A stretch of DNA of 64,000 nucleotides from Roseobacter sp. MED193 (GCF_000152965.1 NZ_CH902583.1:1859101-1923100), one strand, 5' to 3'; positions 36,603 through 45,284 are shown, counted from the first letter of the stretch. The notes: generated by a model not told the origin, from the sequence alone. A program made the numbers and translations.

Positions 36603-37142
36603 TCACTCAGACCTTTGAGGAGCTGCGCCAATTACGGATCCAACCGCCCAGCTCATCTGGTCATCGGTCTCTACCGCGCAAGCACGCACTGCGCGCAACC
36701 TTCGCAGGGCTATGTCGGGCGCTTCTCCGGCTTCAATCATCAGACGCAGAACAACCATGCCTGAGCGCCCACAACCGCCCTTGCAGTGTACCAGAACGCG
36801 CCCCCCGCCCCGCAGCGCCTGAAGCGCCAAAGCGCTGACCTCGGGCCATTGCCTCAGCATGTCTTTTGTGGGGGCAGAGAAATCTGGCAGTGGCAGGTGT
36901 ATCCAGCGACATCCCATGGCCTGAAAATCCTGCCCCAAAGTGGCCGCGCCGACGCTGACATGTTCGACCTCGGTCGTCATAGAGATCACCAATCCTGGCT
37001 GCCAGTCATGCAAATGATCCATATCGCCCTTGTAGTCGCCGCCGCTGCCAGGAAGCGGGCAAAGCGCTAGAATGCCGTCTTGCACACTCAAGGCGTGCAG
37101 GGTGAGAGGGCGCGGGGCTGGGCCGGTCAGGTGATCATCCAT
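36603..37142 (-). CDS. Cyclin-dependent-kinase-inhibitor/dual-specificity-type protein phosphatase
   Basis: A 179-residue protein with the cysteine phosphatase P-loop HCKGGCGRSG (C-x5-R, about residues 119-128) preceded by GGGRVLVHC. An upstream conserved Asp-containing loop LPLPDFSAPT (about 84-93) likely supplies the general acid. The RLMIEAGEAPDIALRRLRAVR helix after the P-loop is typical of KAP/DSP-like phosphatases. Cytoplasmic; the substrate (protein phosphotyrosine or other phosphoester) is unknown. AAAGGGA precedes the ATG. It is convergent with the B12-controlled gene and divergent from dnaX. Confidence 0.82.
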   Translation of the reverse strand: MDDHLTGPAPRPLTLHALSVQDGILALCPLPGSGGDYKGDMDHLHDWQPGLVISMTTEVEHVSVGAATLGQDFQAMGCRWIHLPLPDFSAPTKDMLRQWPEVSALALQALRGGGRVLVHCKGGCGRSGMVVLRLMIEAGEAPDIALRRLRAVRACAVETDDQMSWAVGSVIGAAPQRSE

Positions 37143-37456
37143 GCCACGTCCCTTTCTGTCGCGCCGGAAAGCAGGACAACGAAACCAAGCCGCCCCTGCA
37201 AAGCTCGGTGTTTTTAGACCATGGCGTATTCATTGCAAACAACCCGGATACACACACTCAACATAAGGCCCAGAAAGCTGACCCACAGGGCCACAACAAC
37301 AGCCCTCAATATGGGCCTAGACCTGGCACCAAAGCGGGCACCGCCCCGAAACTCTGGCCCGCGAACCCCCAGTTGGTCAACAGCGGTGGACGAAGCCCGC
37401 CCACCCGCGTACCTTGCGCGGACGCGATCCCGCCTTCCGAATCCGGCAAGAGACCT

Positions 37457-39283
37457 ATGAACGACAGCACAAGCGACAGCAGCCAGCCCCAGTATCAAGT
37501 CCTGGCGCGGAAATACCGCCCCGAGACATTTGCCGATCTGGTCGGTCAGGACGCCATGGTGAGAACGCTGAAAAATGCCTTTGAAACCAATCGCATCGCC
37601 CAGGCATTTGTCATGACCGGCATCCGCGGAACCGGTAAAACCACCACAGCGCGGATCATCGCCAAAGGGATGAACTGCATCGGCCCTGATGGCACCGGAC
37701 AGCCGACCACCGAACCCTGCGGTGTCTGTGAACATTGCACCGCGATCATGGAAGGCCGCCATGTCGATGTGATGGAGATGGATGCTGCCAGCCGCACCGG
37801 TGTAGGCGACATTCGCGAAATTATCGATTCGGTCCAGTATCGCGCGGCCTCGGCCCGCTATAAGATCTATATCATCGATGAGGTGCATATGCTCTCCACC
37901 AGCGCCTTTAACGCGCTGCTGAAAACCCTGGAAGAGCCGCCCGCCCACGTCAAATTCATCTTTGCCACAACCGAAATCCGCAAAGTGCCCGTGACTGTTC
38001 TGTCCCGATGTCAACGCTATGATCTGCGCCGGATTGAGCCCGAAGTGATGATCGCGCTGATGCGCAAGATTGCCACAGCGGAGGGCGCTGAGATCACCGA
38101 GGATGCCCTGGCGCTGATCACCCGCGCCGCAGAAGGATCCGTGCGCGATGCCACCTCGCTGCTGGATCAGGCGATTTCTCACGGTGCAGGCGAAACCACT
38201 GCCGATCAGGTCCGCGCCATGCTGGGTCTGGCTGACCGGGGGCGGGTACTGGATTTGATGGATATGGTCCTGCGCGGTGATGCTGCCGGAGCCCTGACCG
38301 AATTGAGCGCCCAATACGCCGAGGGGGCCGACCCGCTGGCCGTGCTGCGCGATCTGGCAGAGATCACCCATTGGGTTTCAGTGGTGAAGATCACCCCTGA
38401 TGCCGCGGAAGACCCCACGGTCAGCCCGGATGAACGGGCCCGAGGTCAGCACATGGCTGAAACCTTGGCGATGCGGGTGTTGACTCGAATGTGGCAGATG
38501 CTGCTCAAGGCACTGGAAGAGGTCGCCGCTGCACCCAACGCCATGATGGCCGCTGAAATGGCTGTGATCCGCCTCACCCATGTGGCCGATCTGCCCAGCC
38601 CGGAAGAGCTGATTCGAAAGCTACAGGACACCCCGCCGCCCCCTCCCAACGGTCCAGGCGGCGGCATGAGTTCTGGCGGCTATGGCACGACCTCCGCACC
38701 CATGCAGAACATGGCATCGCCTGCGGCGGGCGGCGGCGCTCCTAAAGGAGCGCCCATGGCATCCGGTGGCGCGCCTCACGGCGCGCCGGTTGCGCAGGGC
38801 GGCAATGGCACCGCGACAGCGCTGGCCCCGGAAACACTACAGGCTCTGGCCCGCTACCCCAGTTTTGAACATGTGGTTGAGCTGATCCGCCAGCGTCGCG
38901 ATGGGCTATTGCTGGAATATGTGAAAACCTATCTACGTCTCGTCTCTTATCAACCAGGTCGGATCACCATTCAGCCCACCCAGGATGCGCCCAAGGACCT
39001 GGCCGCCCGATTGGGGCAGCAACTGCAGAACTGGACCCATGCCCGCTGGATCATCTCGCTGGAGAATGAGGGCGGCGGCGACACCATCACCGAGCTGGAA
39101 AATGCCGCAGAAAACGCCCTGCGTGCCAAGGCCAGCGAACACCCGCTGGTGCAGGCGGTGATGGAGAACTTCCCTAAGGCCAAGATCACCCGCATCCGTA
39201 CCGCACAGGAACTGGCCGCCGAGGTCGAAGCCGAAGCCCTGCCTGAGGTGGAAGACGAGTGGGATCCCTTCGAGGAAGACTAG
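37457..39283 (+). CDS. dnaX: DNA polymerase III subunit gamma/tau
   Basis: A 608-residue clamp-loader ATPase. The N-terminal AAA+ module has QVLARKYRPETFADLVGQ, Walker A GIRGTGKTTTAR, a zinc module with four Cys (CIGPDG..., CGVCEHC), YIIDEVHMLS and SRC sensor regions. The central Gly/Pro/Ala-rich linker (about residues 395-450) and C-terminal tau domain end LPEVEDEWDPFEED. The frame is open 83 codons upstream, but that part has no homology. ATG 37457 gives the standard N-terminus (about 15 residues before YQVLARKYRP). The linker contains no obvious long A-run for programmed frameshifting to gamma. Followed by a small membrane protein gene and ybaB. Confidence 0.96.
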   Translation: MNDSTSDSSQPQYQVLARKYRPETFADLVGQDAMVRTLKNAFETNRIAQAFVMTGIRGTGKTTTARIIAKGMNCIGPDGTGQPTTEPCGVCEHCTAIMEGRHVDVMEMDAASRTGVGDIREIIDSVQYRAASARYKIYIIDEVHMLSTSAFNALLKTLEEPPAHVKFIFATTEIRKVPVTVLSRCQRYDLRRIEPEVMIALMRKIATAEGAEITEDALALITRAAEGSVRDATSLLDQAISHGAGETTADQVRAMLGLADRGRVLDLMDMVLRGDAAGALTELSAQYAEGADPLAVLRDLAEITHWVSVVKITPDAAEDPTVSPDERARGQHMAETLAMRVLTRMWQMLLKALEEVAAAPNAMMAAEMAVIRLTHVADLPSPEELIRKLQDTPPPPPNGPGGGMSSGGYGTTSAPMQNMASPAAGGGAPKGAPMASGGAPHGAPVAQGGNGTATALAPETLQALARYPSFEHVVELIRQRRDGLLLEYVKTYLRLVSYQPGRITIQPTQDAPKDLAARLGQQLQNWTHARWIISLENEGGGDTITELENAAENALRAKASEHPLVQAVMENFPKAKITRIRTAQELAAEVEAEALPEVEDEWDPFEED

Positions 39284-39672
39284 CTCTCCTTAGGGCATCA
39301 GCCGCGCTGTTCCCCTCTGCCGCCGTGGCAGAGGTTTGCGACAAGATACGCCCCTTGTGGTCCCCCTCCTCCGGTCCGGCCTCTGCTTGGGATGAGCTTA
39401 TTGCCCTATCCAGCCTGCCCATAACCCTGTCACTGAGTGCCCTGACGATCCTGGCGCTTCTCACACGGTGGCGCCTGCTCGCGGCGGTCACTGCGCTTCT
39501 TTGGGCTGGGCTGGCGACAATTGTCGCCTATGACAATTATGGCCCCATTCTCGACGATGTCCGCTACTTTGCCATTAAAGAAGGCTGCATCGGGTCACCG
39601 CACTTGTTCATCGCGCTTGCAATTGCGATATGTGCGGGGATGATTTACGGCGCGCTGCGCCACCGTAGTTAG
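39259..39672 (+). CDS. Small membrane protein between dnaX and ybaB
   Basis: A 137-residue predicted membrane protein in a different frame from dnaX, overlapping its last 25 bp. A GTG start preceded by GGTGGAAG is proposed. The first ~25 residues look like a signal/TM segment (LALLRASAALFPSAAVA). Further hydrophobic stretches lie near residues 50-68, 72-90 and 113-131, separated by an acidic loop (DNYGPILDDVRYFAIKEGC). No family was recognised. Its tight fit between dnaX and ybaB (10 bp before the latter) argues that it is real and co-transcribed. A function in replication is not implied. Confidence 0.55.
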   Translation: MGSLRGRLALLRASAALFPSAAVAEVCDKIRPLWSPSSGPASAWDELIALSSLPITLSLSALTILALLTRWRLLAAVTALLWAGLATIVAYDNYGPILDDVRYFAIKEGCIGSPHLFIALAIAICAGMIYGALRHRS

Positions 39673-39682
39673 GAGAATACAG

Positions 39683-40027
39683 ATGCTCAAAGGCCTCGGC
39701 GGTCTTGGCGATATGGCCAAGATGATGAAATCGGCACAAGAATTGCAGACCAAAATGGCTGAGATGCAGGAAGAGCTGCACAATGTCATGGTGGTGGGCG
39801 AAGCAGGTGCTGGCCTGGTCAAGGCTACGGCCTCGGCCAAGGGTGAGTTGAAAGAGCTCGACATTGATCCGTCGATCTTTTCTGGCGATGACAAAGAAGT
39901 TGTTGAGGATCTGATCCTGGCCGCGATCAAGGATGCCCAGTCCAAAGCCGCCGTGAAGGCGCAGGAAGAAATGGCCAACCTCACCGAGAGCATGGGCCTG
40001 CCCAAAGATATCAAGCTGCCGTTCTAA
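39683..40027 (+). CDS. ybaB: YbaB/EbfC family nucleoid-associated protein
   Basis: A 114-residue DNA-binding protein. Hallmarks are MLKGLGGLGDMAKMMKSAQELQTKMAEMQEEL, VVGEAGAGLVKATASAKGELKELDIDPSIF and a C-terminal helix ending MGLPKDIKLPF. It dimerises into a tweezer-like fold that binds duplex DNA. Location after dnaX and before recR is widely conserved in bacteria, though here a cold-shock gene on the other strand separates it from recR. AGGAGA precedes the ATG and a terminator follows. Confidence 0.95.
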   Translation: MLKGLGGLGDMAKMMKSAQELQTKMAEMQEELHNVMVVGEAGAGLVKATASAKGELKELDIDPSIFSGDDKEVVEDLILAAIKDAQSKAAVKAQEEMANLTESMGLPKDIKLPF

Positions 40028-40053
40028 GCTCGCGGCATTGAGATCAGACCTAG

Positions 40054-40080
40054 AAAGGCGGCCCACTGGGGTCGCCTTTT
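40054..40080 (+). terminator. Intrinsic terminator after ybaB
   Basis: Stem AAAGGCG / CGCCTTT (with GAC variation) around a GC-rich loop, ending in TTTT, 26 bp after the ybaB stop. Confidence 0.8.
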
Positions 40081-40136
40081 GCGATTAAAGCTTGGGCCGC
40101 TGCATAGCCAAGCCCTACCTTTAGGAACAGCGGAAA

Positions 40137-40173
40137 GAAAAACGCGGCCTCCACAGGGGAGACCGCGTTTTCC
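40137..40173 (-). terminator. Intrinsic terminator after cold-shock gene
   Basis: On the minus strand, AAAACGCGGTCTCC pairs with GGAGGCCGCGTTTT around a short CCTGT loop, followed by further T residues. It begins about 20 bp after the cspA-family stop codon. Confidence 0.85.
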
Positions 40174-40193
40174 GAATTCTGTCTCGAAAAGGC

Positions 40194-40400
40194 TTAGGCC
40201 AGTTCGAGGTTCACAGCGGACTCACGACCGTCGCGGCCGGGTTCGATGTCGAATGTCACTTTCTGGTTGTCGGCCAGACCGGTCAGACCGGAACGCTCAA
40301 CAGCAGAAATGTGAACAAATACGTCTTTGCTGCCGCCATCGGGTGCGATGAAGCCGAAGCCTTTGGTCGAGTTAAACCATTTTACGGTGCCTGAAGCCAT
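40194..40400 (-). CDS. Cold-shock family protein (CspA-type)
   Basis: A 68-residue OB-fold nucleic-acid-binding protein with RNP1 KGFGFIAPD and RNP2 VFVHISAV. It acts as an RNA chaperone in the cytoplasm. TAGGAGA precedes the ATG. A long upstream region (about 530 bp to recR) leaves room for the structured 5' UTR common to cold-shock genes, although no specific element was identified. Roseobacter genomes carry several paralogues, so no specific symbol is assigned. Confidence 0.96.
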   Translation of the reverse strand: MASGTVKWFNSTKGFGFIAPDGGSKDVFVHISAVERSGLTGLADNQKVTFDIEPGRDGRESAVNLELA

Positions 40401-40931
40401 GTCCGTAATCTCCTATAATTTGCTGCCCGCGTTGGTGCGGCAGCCCGGCGTGGTAGGTCTGGATCGAAAGACTGAACGCCGTGAACAGGAGACAGTGGGT
40501 CGAAAAAGAAAAACGTAAGCAAGGCCTATATGCGCGCAGGCACTTCACTTTTCAAGGGTGAATATACAATCAGCGCCCCTGGTCATATCTGCGAACAAGC
40601 CGAGACTTCGATCGCAGATGGCCTTTCGCGCTCATAAATAGGACCGACCGCGTGATTGACCCCTGTCCCATCTGGGTCTCATTCCGTCCTCCGTCTCTCG
40701 CTCGAGCCAGAGTGTGGCGGCGGTGCAAAGGGGCCTTTGGAACCGAAACACCCAAGCTATGATTCGAAGTCCAGTTACGGTGAAGCCAAAATACGCATGG
40801 GGCCGTGAAGGAGCGCCACTCGCCTGCGCTGTCGGTGTCCAACATGAAACAGTCCTCCAGAGTTGGACCATGGGCCTTGCAGCCCGCTGTGTCTTTGCGC
40901 CTATATGCAACATTCGTAGAGGACCCAAAAC
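40401..40931. other. 531-bp intergenic region between cspA-family gene and recR
   Basis: The region should carry the divergent cold-shock and recR promoters. It contains an inverted repeat ATCTGCG...CGCAGAT (40587-40619, 19-nt loop). A minus-strand ORF here includes the peptide FMSAKGHLRSK, reminiscent of spurious ORFs often predicted in alphaproteobacterial intergenic repeats. No supported protein gene is seen. Confidence 0.4.
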
Positions 40932-41531
40932 ATGAACGACGACAGCATCAGCGAGATCGAGCACCTGATTGCTCTGATGGCGAAATTGCCCGGCATGGGC
41001 CCACGATCGGCGCGTCGTGCGGTTCTGCACCTTATTCGCAAACGAACGCTGCTGCTTACGCCGCTAGCGGAGAGCCTGAGCCAGGTGGCCTCGAGTGCGC
41101 GCGAATGCCTGAACTGTGGCAATGTCGGCACCCAAGACATCTGCGGAATCTGCTCTGATGAGAGGCGCGCGAATGGGGAAATCTGCGTGGTTGAAACGGT
41201 CTCGGACCTCTGGGCGATGGAGCGCGCTGCCAGCTTTAAGGGCCGCTATCATGTCTTGGGCGGCACCCTGTCGGCGCTGGACGCCATTGGCCCCGATGAG
41301 CTGCGCATTCCACGTCTGGTGGACCGGGTCGCGAGTGAAGGCGTCCGCGAGGTTATTCTCGCGCTCAACGCCACCATCGACGGACAGACCACGGCCCACT
41401 ACATCGCTGACCAATTGGAAGGTCAGGTGCAGCTCACCACCTTAGCCCAAGGGGTACCCATCGGCGGCGAGCTGGACTATCTGGATGATGGCACCATCAT
41501 TGCAGCTCTTAAGGCGCGCAAAACCCTTTAG
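40932..41531 (+). CDS. recR: Recombination protein RecR
   Basis: A 199-residue recombination mediator. It has an N-terminal helix-hairpin-helix ([21 protein letters not shown]), a C4 zinc finger ([16 protein letters not shown], about residues 57-72), a Toprim domain ([43 protein letters not shown]) and a C-terminal Walker-B-like segment [20 protein letters not shown]. With RecF/RecO it loads RecA on gapped DNA. AGGACC precedes the ATG. It ends 55 bp before a bidirectional terminator shared with trcR. Confidence 0.97.
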   Translation: MNDDSISEIEHLIALMAKLPGMGPRSARRAVLHLIRKRTLLLTPLAESLSQVASSARECLNCGNVGTQDICGICSDERRANGEICVVETVSDLWAMERAASFKGRYHVLGGTLSALDAIGPDELRIPRLVDRVASEGVREVILALNATIDGQTTAHYIADQLEGQVQLTTLAQGVPIGGELDYLDDGTIIAALKARKTL

Positions 41532-41587
41532 GGCTTGGCGGTTCTACTCACCCCTCTCCCCCGGACCTGGAACGCAAACCTCCCAAT

Positions 41588-41621
41588 AAAAAAGGCCATA
41601 CCCTTCGGGTATGGCCTTTAG
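41588..41621. terminator. Bidirectional terminator between recR and trcR
   Basis: Near-perfect 13-bp stem AAAGGCCATACCC / GGGTATGGCCTTT with a TTC loop, A-run on the left and T-rich on the right, between the 3' ends of two convergent genes. Confidence 0.88.
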
Positions 41622-41644
41622 AACTCGCACGATGGAAGTGCAAA

Positions 41645-42412
41645 TTAACTACGGGGATCGTCGGAGTTGTCGTCCTCGTCCTCATCACTGGCGTCGGGCA
41701 GATTAAAGAAGCTATCCGCATCGGCCATCGGGTCAGATGTGGGGCGCGGGCTCTCGCTACCGCCCAGAGAAAAGCCTTCCAGACCTTCGATCCCGGCAGG
41801 GATCTTGGGCTCAGCATCCATGCCAAGCGACTGCTCGGTTGAAACCAGCTTGCGGCGCTCGTCGTCGCTCATCACCCCGCCTTCGGCAGCCTTTTTGGCA
41901 GCGGCCTTCTGCACGATCATGTCCAGCTCTGACTGCTTACACAGGCCCAGTGCAACCGGATCAATCGGCTGCATATTGGAAATGTTCCAATGGGTGCGCT
42001 CGCGGATCGACTGAATGGTTGGCTTGGTGGTGCCGACCAGTTTGGCAATCTGGCCGTCCGACAACTCAGGATGAAACTTCACCAGCCAAAGGATCGAATT
42101 GGGCCGGTCCTGACGTTTGGACAGCGGCGTATAGCGCGGACCACGGCGTTTTTCTTCGCCAGCGGCTGCAGCGTTGAACTTTAGCTTCAGCTTGTGGAGC
42201 GGGTTGGCCTCTGCCTTGTCGATCTCATCCTGGGTCAGCTGGTTGTTGGTCACGGGATCAAACCCTTTGACGCCTGTGGCCACATCCCCATCAGCGATGC
42301 CTTGAATTTCCAACTCGTGCATGCCGACGAAATCTGCAATCTGCTTGAAGCTGATCGTTGTATTGTCCACCAGCCACACGGCGGTTGCCTTGGTCATCAA
42401 TGGTTTTGCCAT
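41645..42412 (-). CDS. trcR: Cell cycle transcriptional regulator TrcR (DUF1013)
   Basis: A 255-residue protein characteristic of alphaproteobacteria. The core has MAKPLMTKATAVWLVDNTTISFKQIADFVGMHELEIQGIADGD, a first HTH-like unit, and WLVKFHPELSDGQIAKLVGTTKPTIQSIRERTHWN, a second. Family members bind DNA and associate with RNA polymerase at cell-cycle genes in Caulobacter. The C-terminal ~70 residues are acidic and low-complexity (DASDEDEDDNSDD). ATG 42412 is preceded by AGGAG; an in-frame start 11 codons upstream is less likely. Convergent with recR. Confidence 0.92.
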   Translation of the reverse strand: MAKPLMTKATAVWLVDNTTISFKQIADFVGMHELEIQGIADGDVATGVKGFDPVTNNQLTQDEIDKAEANPLHKLKLKFNAAAAGEEKRRGPRYTPLSKRQDRPNSILWLVKFHPELSDGQIAKLVGTTKPTIQSIRERTHWNISNMQPIDPVALGLCKQSELDMIVQKAAAKKAAEGGVMSDDERRKLVSTEQSLGMDAEPKIPAGIEGLEGFSLGGSESPRPTSDPMADADSFFNLPDASDEDEDDNSDDPRS

Positions 42413-42558
42413 GTGCTCATCTCCTAAACCTACATCTTGCCCCAAAATACAACTTTCCCGCCGCCTGAATTAGGCTGCCCCGGTGGTTTGGGGTCGGTTT
42501 CCATTGTCGGGGAACTTCAGTCCTATATAGTCGCGCTGTTTTCATAAGGAAAGAGGCG

Positions 42559-43206
42559 ATGCACAGGTTCTTGTTCGCAGCAATTTTGGCCCTCACCGGG
42601 ATCTTTGCCCCTGCTGCTTGGGCAGATGGTGAAAAGGCGGGTGAATTCGACTATTATGTTCTGGCGCTCAGCTGGTCGCCCAATTGGTGTGAGATCGAAG
42701 GCGATGCAAAGGGGTCTGACCAATGTGACCCACGGCATGATTTTGGCTGGACCCTGCATGGGCTCTGGCCGCAGTTTCACCGGGGATGGCCCAGCTATTG
42801 CAACACGCCCGAGGCCCCACCCCGACGCAGCGAGACCGCCGAAATGGCTGATATCATGGGAACTCCTGGCCTAGCTTGGCATCAATGGAAGAAACACGGC
42901 ACTTGTTCAGGCCTGTCAGCTCATGGCTATCTGGATCTATCGCGCCACGCCTATGAAAGCGTCAACCGCCCCGCAATCTTTCGCAAGCTTGACCGATCCG
43001 TGACCCTGCCTGCCAGCCTGATCGAAGAGGCCTTTCTCCAGGCCAACCCCGAATTTAACGCCGACAGTGTCACGGTAACCTGCCGGGACCACCACATACA
43101 GGAAGTTCGCCTGTGCCTGTCACGCGATATGCAGCCCGTGCCCTGTGGCCGGGATGTAATCAAGGATTGCTCGCTAAAGGACGCGCTGTTTACCCCAGTC
43201 CGTTAG
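42559..43206 (+). CDS. Secreted ribonuclease T2 family protein
   Basis: A 215-residue protein with a signal peptide (MHRFLFAAILALTGIFAPAAWA). Both catalytic segments of RNase T2 are present: CAS-I TLHGLWPQ (about residues 65-72) and CAS-II WHQWKKHGTC (about 112-121). Cysteines (WCEIEG, QCDP, YCNT, GTC, TCRD, LCLS, PCGRD, DCSL) can form the usual disulfides. It should be a periplasmic, non-specific endoribonuclease yielding 2',3'-cyclic products. AAGGAAAGAGG precedes the ATG. Single gene with its own terminator. Its product type is the substrate class of the CpdB-like enzyme encoded 9 kb away, though compartments may not match. Confidence 0.93.
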   Translation: MHRFLFAAILALTGIFAPAAWADGEKAGEFDYYVLALSWSPNWCEIEGDAKGSDQCDPRHDFGWTLHGLWPQFHRGWPSYCNTPEAPPRRSETAEMADIMGTPGLAWHQWKKHGTCSGLSAHGYLDLSRHAYESVNRPAIFRKLDRSVTLPASLIEEAFLQANPEFNADSVTVTCRDHHIQEVRLCLSRDMQPVPCGRDVIKDCSLKDALFTPVR

Positions 43207-43252
43207 GTTAAGGAACTGACGCATAGAATCATGGTTTGGGTCTCAAAACGCA

Positions 43253-43283
43253 AAAAGGCGCGCTCTTCACAGGGCGCGCCTTT
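43253..43283 (+). terminator. Intrinsic terminator after RNase T2 gene
   Basis: Perfect 10-bp stem AAAGGCGCGC / GCGCGCCTTT with a 10-nt loop; A-run before and T-run in the stem end suggest bidirectional action toward the convergent quinone oxidoreductase gene. Confidence 0.85.
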
Positions 43284-43307
43284 GTCCGTTCGCGACCGAT
43301 GGCCCGC

Positions 43308-44303
43308 TTAATCGGCATCCCCCGCTACCTTCAGCACGATCTTGCCGATATGGCCCGAGCTCTCCATCCGCGCATGCGCCGCTGCGGCCTCTTCGAGAGA
43401 GAACTCACTGTCCATCACCGGCGCCAGTTTGCCCGCCTCAATCAGCGGCCAAACCACCTCGAACAGATCCTGGGCAATGCGGGCCTTGGCCAAATCGCTT
43501 TGTGGCCGCAGGGTGGAACCTGTCACCGTCAGGCGGCGCGCCATGATCTGGGCAAAGTTCAACTCAGCCTTGGGGCCGGACAGAAAGGCGATGTGGACCA
43601 TGCGGCCATCATCTGCGAGGGTTTTGATATTGCGAGGAATATAGTCGCCGCCCACCATGTCGAGGATGAGGTTCGCGCCACCCTCAGCCCGCAGCACCTC
43701 AACAAAATCCTCATTCTTGTAATTGATGGCGCGTTCTGCCCCAAGATCCAGACAGGCCTGGCATTTCTCATCCGACCCCACAGTAGTAAAAACCCGCGTC
43801 CCCAGGGCCGAGGCCAGTTGGATCGCTGTCGTGCCAATGCCGGACGATCCGCCATGGACCAAGAACCGCTCGCCAGCCTCCAGCCCGCCACGGGTGAAGA
43901 CATTGGACCAGACGGTAAAGCAGGTTTCCGGTAGGCAGGCCGCCTGTTTCAGGCTCAGACCGTCCGGAATGGGCAGGCAATGGGCCGCCGGGGTCGCCAC
44001 GTATTCAGCATAACCGCCGCCGGGAAGCAGCGCACAGACCCGATCGCCAATTTCCAATCCCGTGACACCAGCGCCCAGAGCAACAACCTCACCTGCCGCC
44101 TCCAGACCCGGCAGATCACTGGCGCCGGGGGGCGGGTTATAGGCGCCGGCCCGTTGCAGCGCATCCGGACGGTTGACGCCTGCATAGGCGACCTTCAACA
44201 CAACCTGTCCATGGCCTGGCACAGGCATGGGGCGCTGGGTGAGGGTCAGAACCTCCGGCCCGCCGGGGGTGGAAATTTCAATGGCACGCATCATGTCGCT
44301 CAT
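43308..44303 (-). CDS. NAD(P)H-quinone oxidoreductase, zinc-independent MDR (PIG3-like)
   Basis: A 331-residue medium-chain dehydrogenase/reductase. It starts MMRAIEISTPGGPEVL and continues VLKVAYAGVNRPDALQRAGAYNPPPGASDLPGLEAAGEVVALG. The nucleotide-binding motif is LVHGGSSGIGTTAIQLASALG (about residues 140-160). It lacks the cysteine cluster of zinc alcohol dehydrogenases. The pattern fits the PIG3/QOR branch that reduces quinones with NADPH. ATG 44303 has AAGGAG upstream; the open frame before it is not coding. Divergently oriented genes are absent; it is followed 126 bp upstream by the COQ9-like gene on the same strand, which may hint at a shared quinone context. Confidence 0.9.
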   Translation of the reverse strand: MSDMMRAIEISTPGGPEVLTLTQRPMPVPGHGQVVLKVAYAGVNRPDALQRAGAYNPPPGASDLPGLEAAGEVVALGAGVTGLEIGDRVCALLPGGGYAEYVATPAAHCLPIPDGLSLKQAACLPETCFTVWSNVFTRGGLEAGERFLVHGGSSGIGTTAIQLASALGTRVFTTVGSDEKCQACLDLGAERAINYKNEDFVEVLRAEGGANLILDMVGGDYIPRNIKTLADDGRMVHIAFLSGPKAELNFAQIMARRLTVTGSTLRPQSDLAKARIAQDLFEVVWPLIEAGKLAPVMDSEFSLEEAAAAHARMESSGHIGKIVLKVAGDAD

Positions 44304-44429
44304 TCGCGGACTCCTTGTTGTCCCGGCCCGGCGCTCAGAGCCCGGCCTCATGTATTTTGCACACCATCCTGATAGGAATGTGAGGCAATGCCCAGCCTAT
44401 AGCTACGTCACAAAACAGAGTTGCCGAGC

Positions 44430-45128
44430 CTAATCCTGGCGCCCGGGCAGGTCATCGCGGGCCGCAGGAGCTTTGATTTGGGTCGACAGCCACTCTGGCC
44501 CCGCCAACAAAGGTTTGAGCAGGGGGTTCTTCCGCAGGCCTGCCTTCACCTTTTCAAACTGCATTACATTGTCGATCCGTCGATCCAGAAATGCCCAGGT
44601 CGCCTGATGATCGGGGCTGTCGTCCCCAAGCCAATAGAGCAGCGTTGAAGAGTAGACGCCCGATAGGATGGTGCGTTTGCTATACCAGTTCAAATCATCC
44701 GATGTGTCGCCCAGCGCGGTCCAGATTGCATCGCAGGTGCCCCAGAGCGCCTTGGCCCCAGAGGCTGCATATTGAGGCAGAGCAAAGAGCGTCACCCCAC
44801 GACGCACCGCCTCCTTATCCTCCGCCGCCTCAAGCCGGTAGCGAACCATGGTGGCGATTCGGTCGCGAAATTTAAGATCTGACAGGTCTGCCTCTGCTAA
44901 CCGAGCCAACATTATCTGATCACCACGCCGGTGATAGGCTAGGGCTAGATCAACCGCCCCGCGCGGGCAAATCGCGCGCGCAAGTACCGGATTGATACCG
45001 GTATCAGTGATGGCGGCCTCAAATGTAGCCTCAGACCAGCCATCAAACACCACATGCAGCAGGGCTGCATCCAGCAATTGGGCCACCAGTTCGCGAGAAT
45101 GATCTGTATGATTTTCCTGGCTATCCAT
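44430..45128 (-). CDS. COQ9 family protein (ubiquinone biosynthesis)
   Basis: A 232-residue homologue of mitochondrial COQ9, which has a TetR-like fold, binds lipids and presents substrate to the COQ7 hydroxylase. Visible are LLDAALLHVVFDGWSEATFEAAITDTGI (TetR-like helices), ICPRGAVDLALAYHRRGD, and the C-terminal LNWYSKRTILSGVYSSTLLYWLGDDSPDHQATWAFLDRRIDNVMQFEK that is diagnostic of the family. Proline-rich tail. GGAAG precedes the ATG. Peripheral inner-membrane action is inferred from the family. Divergent from rpsU. Confidence 0.93.
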   Translation of the reverse strand: MDSQENHTDHSRELVAQLLDAALLHVVFDGWSEATFEAAITDTGINPVLARAICPRGAVDLALAYHRRGDQIMLARLAEADLSDLKFRDRIATMVRYRLEAAEDKEAVRRGVTLFALPQYAASGAKALWGTCDAIWTALGDTSDDLNWYSKRTILSGVYSSTLLYWLGDDSPDHQATWAFLDRRIDNVMQFEKVKAGLRKNPLLKPLLAGPEWLSTQIKAPAARDDLPGRQD

Positions 45129-45262
45129 GGGGATTCTTCCGATCTGAATTTACGCGGTCTTCCGCAGTTATATGGGGAGTCACGCTTGATATCACAGTAC
45201 TAGACAAGAAACCGGAGCTTTGCTATATGGCCACTTCCTGCAAATCCTTGCAACTCTATCTA

Positions 45263-45284
45263 GAAAGGTGGTGAAAACCACATG
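45263..45284 (+). promoter_or_regulatory. rpsU ribosome-binding-site hairpin
   Basis: GTGGT-GAAA-ACCAC (45268-45281) forms a 5-bp stem with a GNRA loop whose 3' side abuts the rpsU ATG, and whose 5' side contains part of the AAGG Shine-Dalgarno. It could regulate translation initiation, for example by temperature or by a binding protein. Confidence 0.5.

Noticed and set aside
37208-37456. N-terminal 83-codon extension of dnaX
   Set aside because: No homology to DnaX; the ATG at 37457 matches the family start about 15 residues before YQVLARKYRP.
37673-37760. Possible Fe-S cluster in the DnaX N-terminal Cys motifs
   Set aside because: These four cysteines are the known structural zinc site of the clamp-loader subunit, not a new feature.
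37214-38371. 385-aa minus-strand open frame opposite dnaX
   Set aside because: Gly/Gln/His-rich shadow of dnaX with no family resemblance.
40632-41030. 132-aa minus-strand frame upstream of and into recR
   Set aside because: Overlaps the recR start region antisense and lacks any recognised domain.
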